Source of the DNA: Clostridia bacterium
GTDB lineage: Bacteria; Bacillota; Sulfobacillia; SLMV01
DNA: 12,411 bases
Direction: 5' to 3'
Assembly (NCBI GenBank): GCA_007136565.1
Contig: SLGS01000061.1
Location: 1-12,411, forward strand
Shown here: piece by piece, positions 6,076 through 12,411 of the stretch
How positions within the stretch are numbered: position 1 is the stretch's first letter
Layout of the letters: the number at the start of each line of letters is the position of its first letter
Program-made: the position numbers and the translations under genes
Notes under the pieces: generated by a model
Database searches by the model: none
What the model was told of the DNA's origin: nothing
The model's input: the letters and a program-made list of their open reading frames with translations, nothing else

Positions 6076-7869
6076 TTGACAGGTTCCTCCCTTTATCGCC
6101 AGTGGCGTCCCGATCGCTTTGAAGAAGTAGTGGGCCAAGAACACGTCGTGACCACTCTCAAGAACGCGATATCCCGCGATCAGGTTGCCCATGCCTACAT
6201 TTTTGCCGGCCCCAGGGGGACGGGCAAGACGACCATCGCCAGGCTCCTAGCCAAGTCCGTCAATTGCAGGCAAACTTCCGCGGATAACGTCGAACCCTGC
6301 AATAATTGCGACCCCTGCAAAGATGTGATCGCCAGCAATTCCATGAACGTGGTGGAGATGGATGCGGCATCCCATCGCGGTATCGACGATATTCGGGAGC
6401 TGCAGGAGAGGGTTCCGTACGCGAATCCCAACGGGCGATTCCGAGTGTACATTCTCGACGAGGCGCACATGTTAACCGCTGAGGCGTTCAACGCCCTGCT
6501 GAAAACCCTCGAAGAACCACCCGCGCACGTGATATTTATATTGTGCACCACCGAGCCCCACAAGATACCCGTAACGATCCACAGTCGGTGTCAGCGATTT
6601 GATTTCCGCTTCCTGACTGTCCTCGAGATAGCCGACAGGATAGAGATGGTGGTTGCCGCCGATCCCTCCTTGGAGGTCGAAGAGGCCGCGGTTTGGAGTA
6701 TCGCGGTGTCCGCCGAGGGTGCCGTTCGCGATGCCCTCGGATTGCTGGAACAGGTTCGGGACTACGCCGGCGGGCGAATCAGCGAAGAAGACGTTAGAAT
6801 GGTTACCGGCGTGGTATCCCGGCGGAAGATTTTCGAATACGTGGAGCTCATGGCCAAAGGAGATATCGCGGCATTGCTGGATTTGACGGAGGGAGTTCTC
6901 CTGGGTGGAGCGGACATGGGGCAGTTCATCCGGGAACTCCTCGCTACTTTCAGGGACATGCTGCTCTTTAGGGCCAGCGATGGTGCCCGAAAGCCCATAA
7001 TTCCTGACGACGAACTCGATAGGATGAACTCCCTTACCAGTGCCTTCGACTTGCCCAGGCTACTTGAGATGGTGGATACCCTGTCGGAAGCGGAAAGCCG
7101 CGCGCGTTACGTTTCTCGTCCGGCGTTTCTCCTCGAGATGGCAACCATCAAGTTGGCCCGGCCCGCTTCCGTCGGGGTGGATCCATCGGAAGTACCTGTG
7201 AATGGTGGGCATGAACAGGTACAGGTAGGGTCGACGACGGGCGAGACGGCGACCGCTTCGAGTCAGGGGGATGCCGGTGCCGAGGTTTCCGGAATAGAGG
7301 TGGATTCCGTCGTAGGCGAATCACCTGCGGAAACGACCTCGAAAAGCGATACCACTCCTCCCGGGGACGGCGGTGAACTGGGTGAGTCGGAGTGGGAGAG
7401 GATCAAGGAGGCGGTGAGGCGTGTCAACATGCCCGCTTACGCGCTCTTGCAACCCGCTCGCCCGGGATCCAAAGGCGATGGCCGTATAGTCCTCGTGTTC
7501 CAGGATGGGTTTTCCTATCACAAGGAGCGCACGGAAAAGGAAAACTGCGAGCTGGTCGAAAAGGCGGCGGCGAAGATTCTAGGGGAGCCGGTCCGGATCA
7601 AGTGTGTTTTCGAATCGGAGGTGGATTCCCCGACTGCCCGCGCGGTGTCCGCGAACCCGCCGGATGATGACGAGGGTGAGTTCGAATCCGCATCCCGCGA
7701 TGAACGTGGTGAACCCGACGGCGATCTCGAACAAATGGATGCAGAGACCACCGGTGACTCGGCCGGAGAGGACCTCGAAGATGTGCTCAGGGCTTTCGAC
7801 GGTCGAATAGTCGAGAGAGGCGTTGACCTCGAGACTCCGGGTTCGGAAGAAGGCCAATCGATCGGGTGA
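6076..7869 (+). CDS. dnaX: DNA polymerase III subunit gamma/tau
   Basis: 597 residues from TTG 6076. DnaX is the AAA+ clamp-loader subunit that, with delta and delta-prime, loads the beta sliding clamp; its tau form also binds the polymerase. Visible motifs are SLYRQWRPDRFEEVVGQEHV at the N-terminus, Walker A GPRGTGKT (45-52) and a zinc-binding cysteine set (C64, C75, C78, C81). They continue with Walker B DEAH (128-131), sensor 1 LCTTEPHKIP and the arginine-finger SRC (170-172). After the core comes an acidic, Gly/Ser/Thr-rich linker (roughly 370-440), then a folded segment starting EWERIKEAVRRVNMPAYALLQ, and a second acidic tail. I prefer TTG 6076 because GGTGGTGA (6063-6070) sits 5 nt upstream and the family usually has only a few residues before LYR. 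The ATG at 6025 has no evident ribosome binding site. No long A-run for programmed frameshifting is visible, so a single long product is expected. Confidence 0.96.
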   Translation: MTGSSLYRQWRPDRFEEVVGQEHVVTTLKNAISRDQVAHAYIFAGPRGTGKTTIARLLAKSVNCRQTSADNVEPCNNCDPCKDVIASNSMNVVEMDAASHRGIDDIRELQERVPYANPNGRFRVYILDEAHMLTAEAFNALLKTLEEPPAHVIFILCTTEPHKIPVTIHSRCQRFDFRFLTVLEIADRIEMVVAADPSLEVEEAAVWSIAVSAEGAVRDALGLLEQVRDYAGGRISEEDVRMVTGVVSRRKIFEYVELMAKGDIAALLDLTEGVLLGGADMGQFIRELLATFRDMLLFRASDGARKPIIPDDELDRMNSLTSAFDLPRLLEMVDTLSEAESRARYVSRPAFLLEMATIKLARPASVGVDPSEVPVNGGHEQVQVGSTTGETATASSQGDAGAEVSGIEVDSVVGESPAETTSKSDTTPPGDGGELGESEWERIKEAVRRVNMPAYALLQPARPGSKGDGRIVLVFQDGFSYHKERTEKENCELVEKAAAKILGEPVRIKCVFESEVDSPTARAVSANPPDDDEGEFESASRDERGEPDGDLEQMDAETTGDSAGEDLEDVLRAFDGRIVERGVDLETPGSEEGQSIG

Positions 7870-7899
7870 CGATAGATTCTTCTTAGAGGAGGCGTGATG

Positions 7900-8238
7900 A
7901 TGGGTTACGGCAACATGGGTAACATGAACAAGATGATGAAGCAAATCCAACAGATGCAACAGCAGATGGAGGAAACGCAAAAGGAGATAGAACGGCGAAC
8001 GGTAGAAGCGTCTGCGGGCGGTGGAGTGGTCCGGGCAACGGTTAGCGGCGGCTTGGAACTGGTGGAACTGGAGATAGATCCCGACGCCGTGGATCCCGAA
8101 GATGTCGATATGCTGAGGGACCTGGTCATCGCCGCAGTAAACGAAGCGATGCGTTCCGCCCAGGAGATGGCCCGCGAAGAGCTCGGGAAAGTGACCGGGG
8201 GACTCGACCTGCCGAACATGCCGGGATTGATGGATTAG
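7900..8238 (+). CDS. ybaB: YbaB/EbfC family nucleoid-associated protein
   Basis: 112 residues. YbaB/EbfC proteins are small dimeric DNA-binding proteins of the nucleoid, almost always encoded between dnaX and recR; their precise role is unsettled. The N-terminus is Met/Gln/Asn-rich and predicted coiled (NMNKMMKQIQQMQQQMEE). It is followed by the family core VRATVSGGLELVELEIDPDAV and by DLVIAAVNEAMRSAQEMAREE, ending in a Gly/Pro/Met-rich tail (LPNMPGLMD). AGAGGAGG (7885-7892) is 7 nt before ATG 7900. ATG 7897 and GTG 7894 are in frame but closer to it. The gap to dnaX is 30 bp and to recR 9 bp, indicating one operon. Confidence 0.94.
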   Translation: MGYGNMGNMNKMMKQIQQMQQQMEETQKEIERRTVEASAGGGVVRATVSGGLELVELEIDPDAVDPEDVDMLRDLVIAAVNEAMRSAQEMAREELGKVTGGLDLPNMPGLMD

Positions 8239-8247
8239 GGGACCTTC

Positions 8248-8892
8248 GTGGCATCGTATTATGCACCGTCGGTAGCACACCTAATAGAAGAGTTGGCCAA
8301 GTTGCCGGGCATCGGGCCGAAGACGGCTCAACGCCTGGCCATGCATGTGGTAAAAAGACCCGAAGCCGAGGTCTTAGCACTGGCCCGCGCCCTCGTGGAG
8401 GCGCGGCGCAAGGTGCTCCGCTGTTCCGAGTGCCAAAACCTGGCCGATCAGGATCCCTGTGAGATATGTTCCGACGAGGGCCGCGATCGTTCCCGGGTGT
8501 GCGTTGTCTCCGACCCCACGGACGTCGTGGCCATGGAGAGAATACGGGAGTATGACGGGCTTTACCACGTCCTGCATGGGTTAATCTCACCCATGGATGG
8601 AATCGGTCCCGAGGAACTACAGGTCAAGGACTTACTCCGCAGGATACGAGAAGGGGATGTCGTCGAGGTAATTCTGGCGACCGACCCCACTATCGAAGGA
8701 GAGGCCACGGCGATGTACCTCGCCAGGCTCTTGGTTCCCCTGGGTGTGGATGTAACGAGGATAGCCCGGGGACTCCCCGAGGGAGGGGACCTGGATTATG
8801 CGGACGAGGCGACCTTGGCCCGTGCCCTGGAAGGTCGAAGATCGGTTCGCATGGGGGGCTCTGCGCGATCCGGTCGCGATCCAGAGGAATAA
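8248..8892 (+). CDS. recR: recombination mediator protein RecR
   Basis: 214 residues. RecR acts with RecF and RecO to load RecA on gapped single-stranded DNA during repair. Seen in order: a helix-hairpin-helix (LAKLPGIGPKTAQRLAMH, about 16-33) and a C4 zinc finger (C59xxC62, C71xxC74). A Toprim domain follows from about 83 (CVVSDPTDVVAMERI, with E98, and ILATDPTIEGEATA, with D146). The RecR-specific YHVLHGLISPMDGIGP lies within it. After the usual C-terminus there is a short Arg/Ser/Gly-rich tail (about 15 residues) of no known role. GTG 8248 is preceded by TAGGGGA (8236-8242), which contains the ybaB stop codon, so translation of the two genes is probably coupled. Confidence 0.96.
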   Translation: MASYYAPSVAHLIEELAKLPGIGPKTAQRLAMHVVKRPEAEVLALARALVEARRKVLRCSECQNLADQDPCEICSDEGRDRSRVCVVSDPTDVVAMERIREYDGLYHVLHGLISPMDGIGPEELQVKDLLRRIREGDVVEVILATDPTIEGEATAMYLARLLVPLGVDVTRIARGLPEGGDLDYADEATLARALEGRRSVRMGGSARSGRDPEE

Positions 8893-9206
8893 CCCGAGAG
8901 CCGCATCCAAACACTTCACATGTGCTCCGCCGCCCACGCGCAAAGGCACTTCGGGCTTACCCTGCAGTCTCCGAGTAGGTCAAGCAAGTCCCTCGAGAGC
9001 CGGTTGCCGAAGGGCCAAGAAATCCCGCTCTGATGGGCTTTCGGCGTTTCTTGACGCCCCTCTGGGTGCGTGTTAGACTACATTTGACTTTGCCAACCCG
9101 ATAGGGAATAGCCCCGGCCGGTGACTAGATCTCGAATCGCCGTCCGGGTTTAGCGTGGTAACCCCACATATAATTGCCAGTGGAGTGTTTGAGTGAGGAG
9201 GGAATT
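8893..9206 (+). other. 314-bp intergenic region between recR and the por operon
   Basis: No convincing gene on either strand. It holds a strong promoter near 9051-9079 (listed separately). It also holds an imperfect hairpin with arms CAAGAAA (9016-9022) and TTTCTTG (9047-9053) whose right arm overlaps the -35 box. A perfect TATAAT at 9169-9174 has no good -35 and could be a second, proximal start. A roughly 120-nt leader would precede porG from the distal promoter. I do not recognise a riboswitch in it. No clear T-tailed terminator follows recR. Confidence 0.6.
9051..9079 (+). promoter_or_regulatory. promoter of the por operon
   Basis: TTGACG (9051-9056), a 17-bp spacer and TAGACT (9074-9079), preceded by TGT as an extended -10 element. 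The match is 5/6 at -35 and 4/6 at -10. Initiation near 9086 gives a 5' leader of about 120 nt. Confidence 0.65.
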
Positions 9207-9785
9207 ATGGCGGAGTTTTTGGAGATCAGGTGGCACGGCCGCGGAGGCCAGGGTGCCAAGACGGCAGCCAACCTCTTGGCCGAGGCCGCATCGTCAGCCG
9301 GCCGTTTCATCCAGGCTTTCCCCGAGTACGGGCCCGAGAGAATGGGTGCACCGGTAGCTTCTTTCAACCGAATTTCCACCAAACCCATCAGGATACGTTC
9401 GGGGGTTACGGACCCGGCGGTCGTGGTTATCCTGGATCCCACCCTGATGAGAACCAACGACGTGACCAAGGGCTTGAAAGCGGATGGAGCCATCGTCATT
9501 AACAGCGAGCGCGAACCCGGCGTTATTCGTGAACAGATGGGTATCGAAGGGTTCCGTATCTACACCGTGGATGCAAATACGATATCAACAGAGACGCTTG
9601 GTCGTCGCATTCCGAACACCCCCATGCTGGGTGCCGTGATCAAGGCCACGGGGATGCTCGAGTTCGATGCCTTCATGGAGAACATGGAATTGGAACTCAG
9701 CAAGAAGTTCGGTGGGCGTCCGGAGATCGTCGAAGGTAACCTTAAGGCGATTCGCAGGGCCTACGAGGAGGTGCAATCGGAATGA
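9207..9785 (+). CDS. porG: pyruvate:ferredoxin oxidoreductase, gamma subunit
   Basis: 192 residues, standard for the gamma subunit of 2-oxoacid:ferredoxin oxidoreductases. It has the family opening EIRWHGRGGQGAKTAANLLAEAA and FPEYGPERMGAPV. It continues with a Rossmann-like core (DPTLMRTNDVTKGLKADGAIVIN) and IPNTPMLGAVIKATG. This subunit contributes to the CoA-binding and structural part of the complex. The ATG at 9207 has AGGAGG 5 nt upstream; the open frame extends 11 codons further upstream but that stretch lacks family similarity. It is the first gene of a gamma-delta-alpha-beta operon, the order seen in four-subunit pyruvate oxidoreductases of Thermotoga and archaea. Pyruvate specificity is inferred mainly from the beta subunit. 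Confidence 0.92.
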   Translation: MAEFLEIRWHGRGGQGAKTAANLLAEAASSAGRFIQAFPEYGPERMGAPVASFNRISTKPIRIRSGVTDPAVVVILDPTLMRTNDVTKGLKADGAIVINSEREPGVIREQMGIEGFRIYTVDANTISTETLGRRIPNTPMLGAVIKATGMLEFDAFMENMELELSKKFGGRPEIVEGNLKAIRRAYEEVQSE

Positions 9786-10114
9786 CCAATTCCGAGAGCC
9801 GTGGGTGCGAAAAATGGGAGACACCGTCCCCCGACGCCACGTGGCGAGACGTTCCACGCGGTGGAGTAATACCCAGGGGCGGCAATGCAGCGGAGTACGA
9901 GACCGGTGACTGGCGTAGTTCCCGCCCCGTTTACGATGGAGAAGTCTGCATTCAATGTCGTCTCTGCTGGATCTATTGCCCCGATTCTGCCATCGCCACC
10001 AATGAAGAGGGCGAAGTCACGGGCATCGACTACGATCACTGCAAGGGTTGCGGCATTTGTGCCGTGGAGTGCCCCAAGGATGGGGCAATGGTCATGGTTG
10101 CCGAGGAGCTTTGA
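9782..10114 (+). CDS. porD: pyruvate:ferredoxin oxidoreductase, delta subunit (2[4Fe-4S] ferredoxin-like)
   Basis: 110 residues. Two [4Fe-4S] cluster motifs are complete: C56xxC59xxC62xxxC66 (CIQCRLCWIYCP) and C87xxC90xxC93xxxC97 (CKGCGICAVECP). They relay electrons from the thiamine-bound intermediate toward external ferredoxin. The TGDWRSSRPVYD segment just before the first motif, and CWIYCPDSAI, are hallmarks of PorD rather than a free ferredoxin. The first 40 residues are polar and poorly conserved. The start ATG overlaps the porG stop (ATGA, 9782-9785), with GAGGAGGTG at 9765-9773, so the two genes are translationally coupled. Confidence 0.93.
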   Translation: MTNSESRGCEKWETPSPDATWRDVPRGGVIPRGGNAAEYETGDWRSSRPVYDGEVCIQCRLCWIYCPDSAIATNEEGEVTGIDYDHCKGCGICAVECPKDGAMVMVAEEL

Positions 10115-10137
10115 CGGCCGTGGGAGGAGATGAAGCC

Positions 10138-11340
10138 ATGAGCCTAGCGGCTAACACCAGCGGTAATCGCATGGCATTGACCGGAAACGAGTCGGTTGCC
10201 TTTGCGATGAAGCAGATCAATCCGGATGTGGTTGCTGCGTATCCGATCACACCCCAAACTGAGATAGTACAAATATTTTCGAGTTACGTCGCCGACGGCG
10301 ATGTGGATACGGTGTTCGAGAGGGTCGAGAGCGAACACAGTGCCATGAGTGCAGTCGTAGGGGCTGCCGCCGCCGGAGCCCGCTCGATGACCGCTACGTC
10401 CGCAAACGGTTTGGCGCTCATGTGGGAGGTACTCTACATAGCCGCGTCCAATCGGTTGCCCATCGTCATGCCCGTCGTAAACCGCGCATTGAGTGGGCCC
10501 ATCAACATCCATTGCGATCACTCGGATACCATGGGAGCGCGGGATTCCGGCTGGATACAATTGTATTCTGAGACGGCTCAGGAGGCGTACGACAATACCC
10601 TCCAGGCCATAAGGATCGCCGAGCACCCCGACGTCGAGCTGCCTGTGATGGTTTGCCAGGACGGATTCATCATCAGTCACGCCCTGGATAACCTTTATAC
10701 CCTCGACGACGCTGAGGTGCAGGGGTTCATCGGTAGCCGCACTCCCACTTATAGCTTGCTCGACGTCGACAACCCGGCGACCTTCGGTCCTTTGGATCTT
10801 CAGGACTGGTACTTCGAGCATAAGAGACAGCAGGCAGAAGGCATGAAGAATGCCCTGGACGTCATTCCCGCTGTCGCCGAAGAGTACGGTAAGCTCAGTG
10901 GGCGGGACTACGGTTTCTTCGAAGAGTACATGATGGATGATGCGGACATAGTAATGATGGTAATAGGAAGCACGGCCGGAACGGCCAAGGATGTCGTAGA
11001 CGCCATGCGCGAGGAAGGTCACAAGGTAGGCCTGCTGAAGATTAGGGTATTCAGGCCCCTGCCCGTAGCTCAACTCGTCAGGGCATTGCGAGGCAAGAAA
11101 GCCGTTGCGATCATGGACCGTGCGGAGAGTTTCGCCGCCTCGGGTGGTCCGCTTTACAAGGAAATCCGTAGTGCATTGTTCGACTGCGAAAAGGCGCCGA
11201 TGACCAGTAACTACATCTACGGTTTGGGCGGCAGGGATATTGGCCCGGAGGACCTTCGAAAGGTCTTCGAGCAGAGCCTGGCGGCAGCCAAGGCCGGCCA
11301 CGTCGAACAGCCGGTCACGTACCTCGGCGTTAGAGAGTAG
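10138..11340 (+). CDS. porA: pyruvate:ferredoxin oxidoreductase, alpha subunit
   Basis: 400 residues. The alpha subunit carries the N-terminal pyrimidine-side thiamine-pyrophosphate fold (domain I) and a transketolase C-terminal-like domain. Seen: GNESVAFAMKQINPDVVAAYPITPQTE (16-42, with the catalytic-type T38), ESEHSAMSAVVGAAAAGA (64 onward) and TSANGLALMWEVLYIAAS. VNRALSGP follows, with R116 aligning to the substrate-binding arginine described for Desulfovibrio PFOR, and then the long NIHCDHSDTMGARDSGW. The C-terminal domain includes GSTAGTAKDVVDAMREEGHKVGLLKIRVFRPLP. GGGAGGAG (10122-10129) lies 8 nt before ATG 10138. An ATG at 10130 is out of frame and stops at once. The gap to porD is 23 bp and to porB 9 bp. 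Confidence 0.95.
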   Translation: MSLAANTSGNRMALTGNESVAFAMKQINPDVVAAYPITPQTEIVQIFSSYVADGDVDTVFERVESEHSAMSAVVGAAAAGARSMTATSANGLALMWEVLYIAASNRLPIVMPVVNRALSGPINIHCDHSDTMGARDSGWIQLYSETAQEAYDNTLQAIRIAEHPDVELPVMVCQDGFIISHALDNLYTLDDAEVQGFIGSRTPTYSLLDVDNPATFGPLDLQDWYFEHKRQQAEGMKNALDVIPAVAEEYGKLSGRDYGFFEEYMMDDADIVMMVIGSTAGTAKDVVDAMREEGHKVGLLKIRVFRPLPVAQLVRALRGKKAVAIMDRAESFAASGGPLYKEIRSALFDCEKAPMTSNYIYGLGGRDIGPEDLRKVFEQSLAAAKAGHVEQPVTYLGVRE

Positions 11341-11349
11341 GGGGTAGAC

Positions 11350-12276
11350 ATGGCCGTAAACATTCGCGAATTGTCCAAAAAGCACGTACCGTTTACCGGT
11401 GGACACCGTCTGTGCGCCGGTTGCGGAGCTTCCATAGTAGCAAGACAGATGCTCGCCGCCGCCGACAATCCTGTGGTTGCTGGAGTGGCCACGGGATGTC
11501 TCGAGGTCGCCACGACGATTTATCCTTATACTGCGTGGGAGACTCCGCTCATCCACAACGCGTTCGAAAACGTGGCTGCGACCGTGAGTGGAGCCGAGGC
11601 CGCCTATCGTTCCCTGAAGGCGCAGGGTAAGGTCGACAAAGAGATCAAGTTCATGGCATTCGGGGGAGATGGGGGCACCTACGATATCGGCCTTCAATCC
11701 CTATCGGGAGCGATGGAGCGCGGACATAACATGGTGTACGTGTGTTATGACAATGGTGCGTACATGAATACCGGTATTCAGCGTTCCAGTGCCACACCCA
11801 TGGGCGCCGATACCAGCACCAGTCCCGCCGGCAGTAAGATTCCCGGTAAGCCCGGTCACCGTAAGAATCTCACCGCCATCATGGCGGCGCACAATATACC
11901 TTACGTGGCCCAGACGACCCCGGCTCACTGGCGCGATCTGATTACCAAGACCAAGAAGGCCCTGGCAGTGGACGGGCCCGCCTTCATCAACGTGTTGGCG
12001 ACTTGCCCCCGTGGCTGGCGTATTCCGGATGATGCGACCATATCGACTCTCAGGCTGGCCACCGACACCTGTTTCTGGCCGCTGTTCGAGGTCGAAGACG
12101 GTAAGTACAAGATCAATTATCGGCCGAGGGAGAAGAAACCCATCGTGGACTGGATGGAGCCACAGGGTCGATTCCGACACCTATTCCGCGAGGAGAACAA
12201 GCATCTCCTGGAGGAAATTCAGGTGGAAATAGATCGCAATTGGAACCAGTTGCTCCACTTGGCCGATCAGGAGTGA
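11350..12276 (+). CDS. porB: pyruvate:ferredoxin oxidoreductase, beta subunit
   Basis: 308 residues. The beta subunit binds thiamine pyrophosphate and the proximal [4Fe-4S] cluster. The cofactor motif is GDGGTYDIGLQS at 106-117, extending to YDNGAYMNTGIQRS, with the expected GDG...N spacing. Cluster ligands are visible as C22xxC25 (LCAGCGA), C50 (TGCLEV) and C219 (ATCPRGW). YPYTAWETPLIHNAFEN and the long insert after TPMGA are typical of pyruvate-type enzymes rather than the 2-oxoglutarate type. With the three upstream subunits it gives a complete complex that oxidises pyruvate to acetyl-CoA, CO2 and reduced ferredoxin, or runs in reverse for pyruvate synthesis. The Shine-Dalgarno is the GGGGGT beginning at the last base of the porA stop. 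It is the last gene of the operon. Confidence 0.95.
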   Translation: MAVNIRELSKKHVPFTGGHRLCAGCGASIVARQMLAAADNPVVAGVATGCLEVATTIYPYTAWETPLIHNAFENVAATVSGAEAAYRSLKAQGKVDKEIKFMAFGGDGGTYDIGLQSLSGAMERGHNMVYVCYDNGAYMNTGIQRSSATPMGADTSTSPAGSKIPGKPGHRKNLTAIMAAHNIPYVAQTTPAHWRDLITKTKKALAVDGPAFINVLATCPRGWRIPDDATISTLRLATDTCFWPLFEVEDGKYKINYRPREKKPIVDWMEPQGRFRHLFREENKHLLEEIQVEIDRNWNQLLHLADQE

Positions 12277-12309
12277 GTCGTACCATCCGGTCGCGCTAGT
12301 CGAGTCGCT

Positions 12310-12411
12310 TGGTCGTTACCAATAATGAAGGATCAACGGAAAAACGAGTAGGGGCACCGATCGGTGCCCCTACTCGTTTTTCCGTTGATCCTTCATTATT
12401 GGTAACGACCA
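12310..12411. repeat. perfect 102-bp palindrome at the window end
   Basis: Bases 12310-12360 are followed without spacer by their exact reverse complement, 12361-12411, with no mismatch over 51 bp. The symmetry includes the terminator core but also about 30 bp of ordinary sequence on each side. It reaches the final base, so its true right-hand limit cannot be seen. Confidence 0.95.
12340..12381. terminator. bidirectional Rho-independent terminator after porB
   Basis: A perfect 16-bp arm (CGAGTAGGGGCACCGA, 12345-12360) is followed directly by its reverse complement (12361-12376). It is flanked by AAAAA on the left and TTTTT on the right. It sits about 68 nt after the porB stop. The right half may be an assembly mirror of the left (see the palindrome), so only the left arm is beyond doubt. 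Confidence 0.7.

Noticed and set aside
5561..6192. Minus-strand frames across tRNA-Ser(GGA) and the SRP RNA
   Set aside because: They lie over structured RNA genes and the start of dnaX; the translations are low-complexity with no domain.
6076..7869. Programmed frameshift in dnaX producing a short gamma form
   Set aside because: No A-AAA-AAG type slippery run was found by eye in the gene.
7579..8280. 233-codon minus-strand frame opposite dnaX end and ybaB
   Set aside because: His/Leu-rich translation is the mirror of the Met/Gln-rich ybaB coding sequence.
8798..9076. Small plus-strand frame running from recR into the intergenic gap
   Set aside because: No ribosome binding site, starts inside recR, basic low-complexity translation and crosses the por promoter.
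9086..9206. Riboswitch or T-box in the por leader
   Set aside because: No conserved core of a known class (such as a thiamine-pyrophosphate or T-box motif) could be recognised; only small hairpins are visible.
10144..11697. A 517-codon open frame on the minus strand opposite porA/porB
   Set aside because: It is an antisense shadow of two well-supported genes. The translation has no recognisable domain, and long antisense frames are common in this GC range.

Overview
The window looks like chromosomal DNA of an anaerobic, Gram-positive-type bacterium. It has moderately high GC, strong AGGAGG-type ribosome binding sites and several GTG/TTG starts. It carries the tadA - SRP RNA - dnaX - ybaB - recR gene order known from Firmicutes and relatives. 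The SRP RNA is the large, Alu-domain-containing type. Rubrerythrin and a four-subunit pyruvate:ferredoxin oxidoreductase point to anaerobic life. Phylum cannot be fixed from this sequence; a clostridial-type Firmicute or a deep anaerobic actinobacterial lineage would both fit.

Minus strand, 1-3879: a compact operon of (i) a cytosolic PAS-GGDEF-HD-GYP protein, predicted to make and/or break cyclic di-GMP; (ii) a secreted, C-terminally membrane-anchored HExxH protein resembling the DUF4932 family; and (iii), cut by the window edge, the start of a PflX-like radical SAM protein. The HExxH gene has a clear signal peptide encoded upstream of its first ATG but no ordinary start codon there.

Plus strand, 3880-6010: rubrerythrin with its own promoter, then tRNA-Arg(CCT) with promoter and terminator, tadA, tRNA-Ser(CGA), tRNA-Ser(GGA) and the large SRP RNA. 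The last two are only about 8 nt apart.

Plus strand, 6076-8892: the replication/repair trio dnaX - ybaB - recR, tightly packed as an operon.

Plus strand, 8893-12276: a 314-bp gap holding at least one good promoter, then porG-porD-porA-porB (gamma, delta, alpha, beta), which together form pyruvate:ferredoxin oxidoreductase (pyruvate to acetyl-CoA and reduced ferredoxin).

The last 102 bases (12310-12411) are a perfect palindrome. Its core is a convincing Rho-independent terminator, but the perfect symmetry runs to the last base of the window. A fold-back assembly artefact at a contig end is the leading explanation. I see no CRISPR array, insertion sequence or prophage. The only candidate for something poorly described is the minus-strand cyclic-di-GMP / anchored HExxH / radical SAM cluster, and that is speculative.
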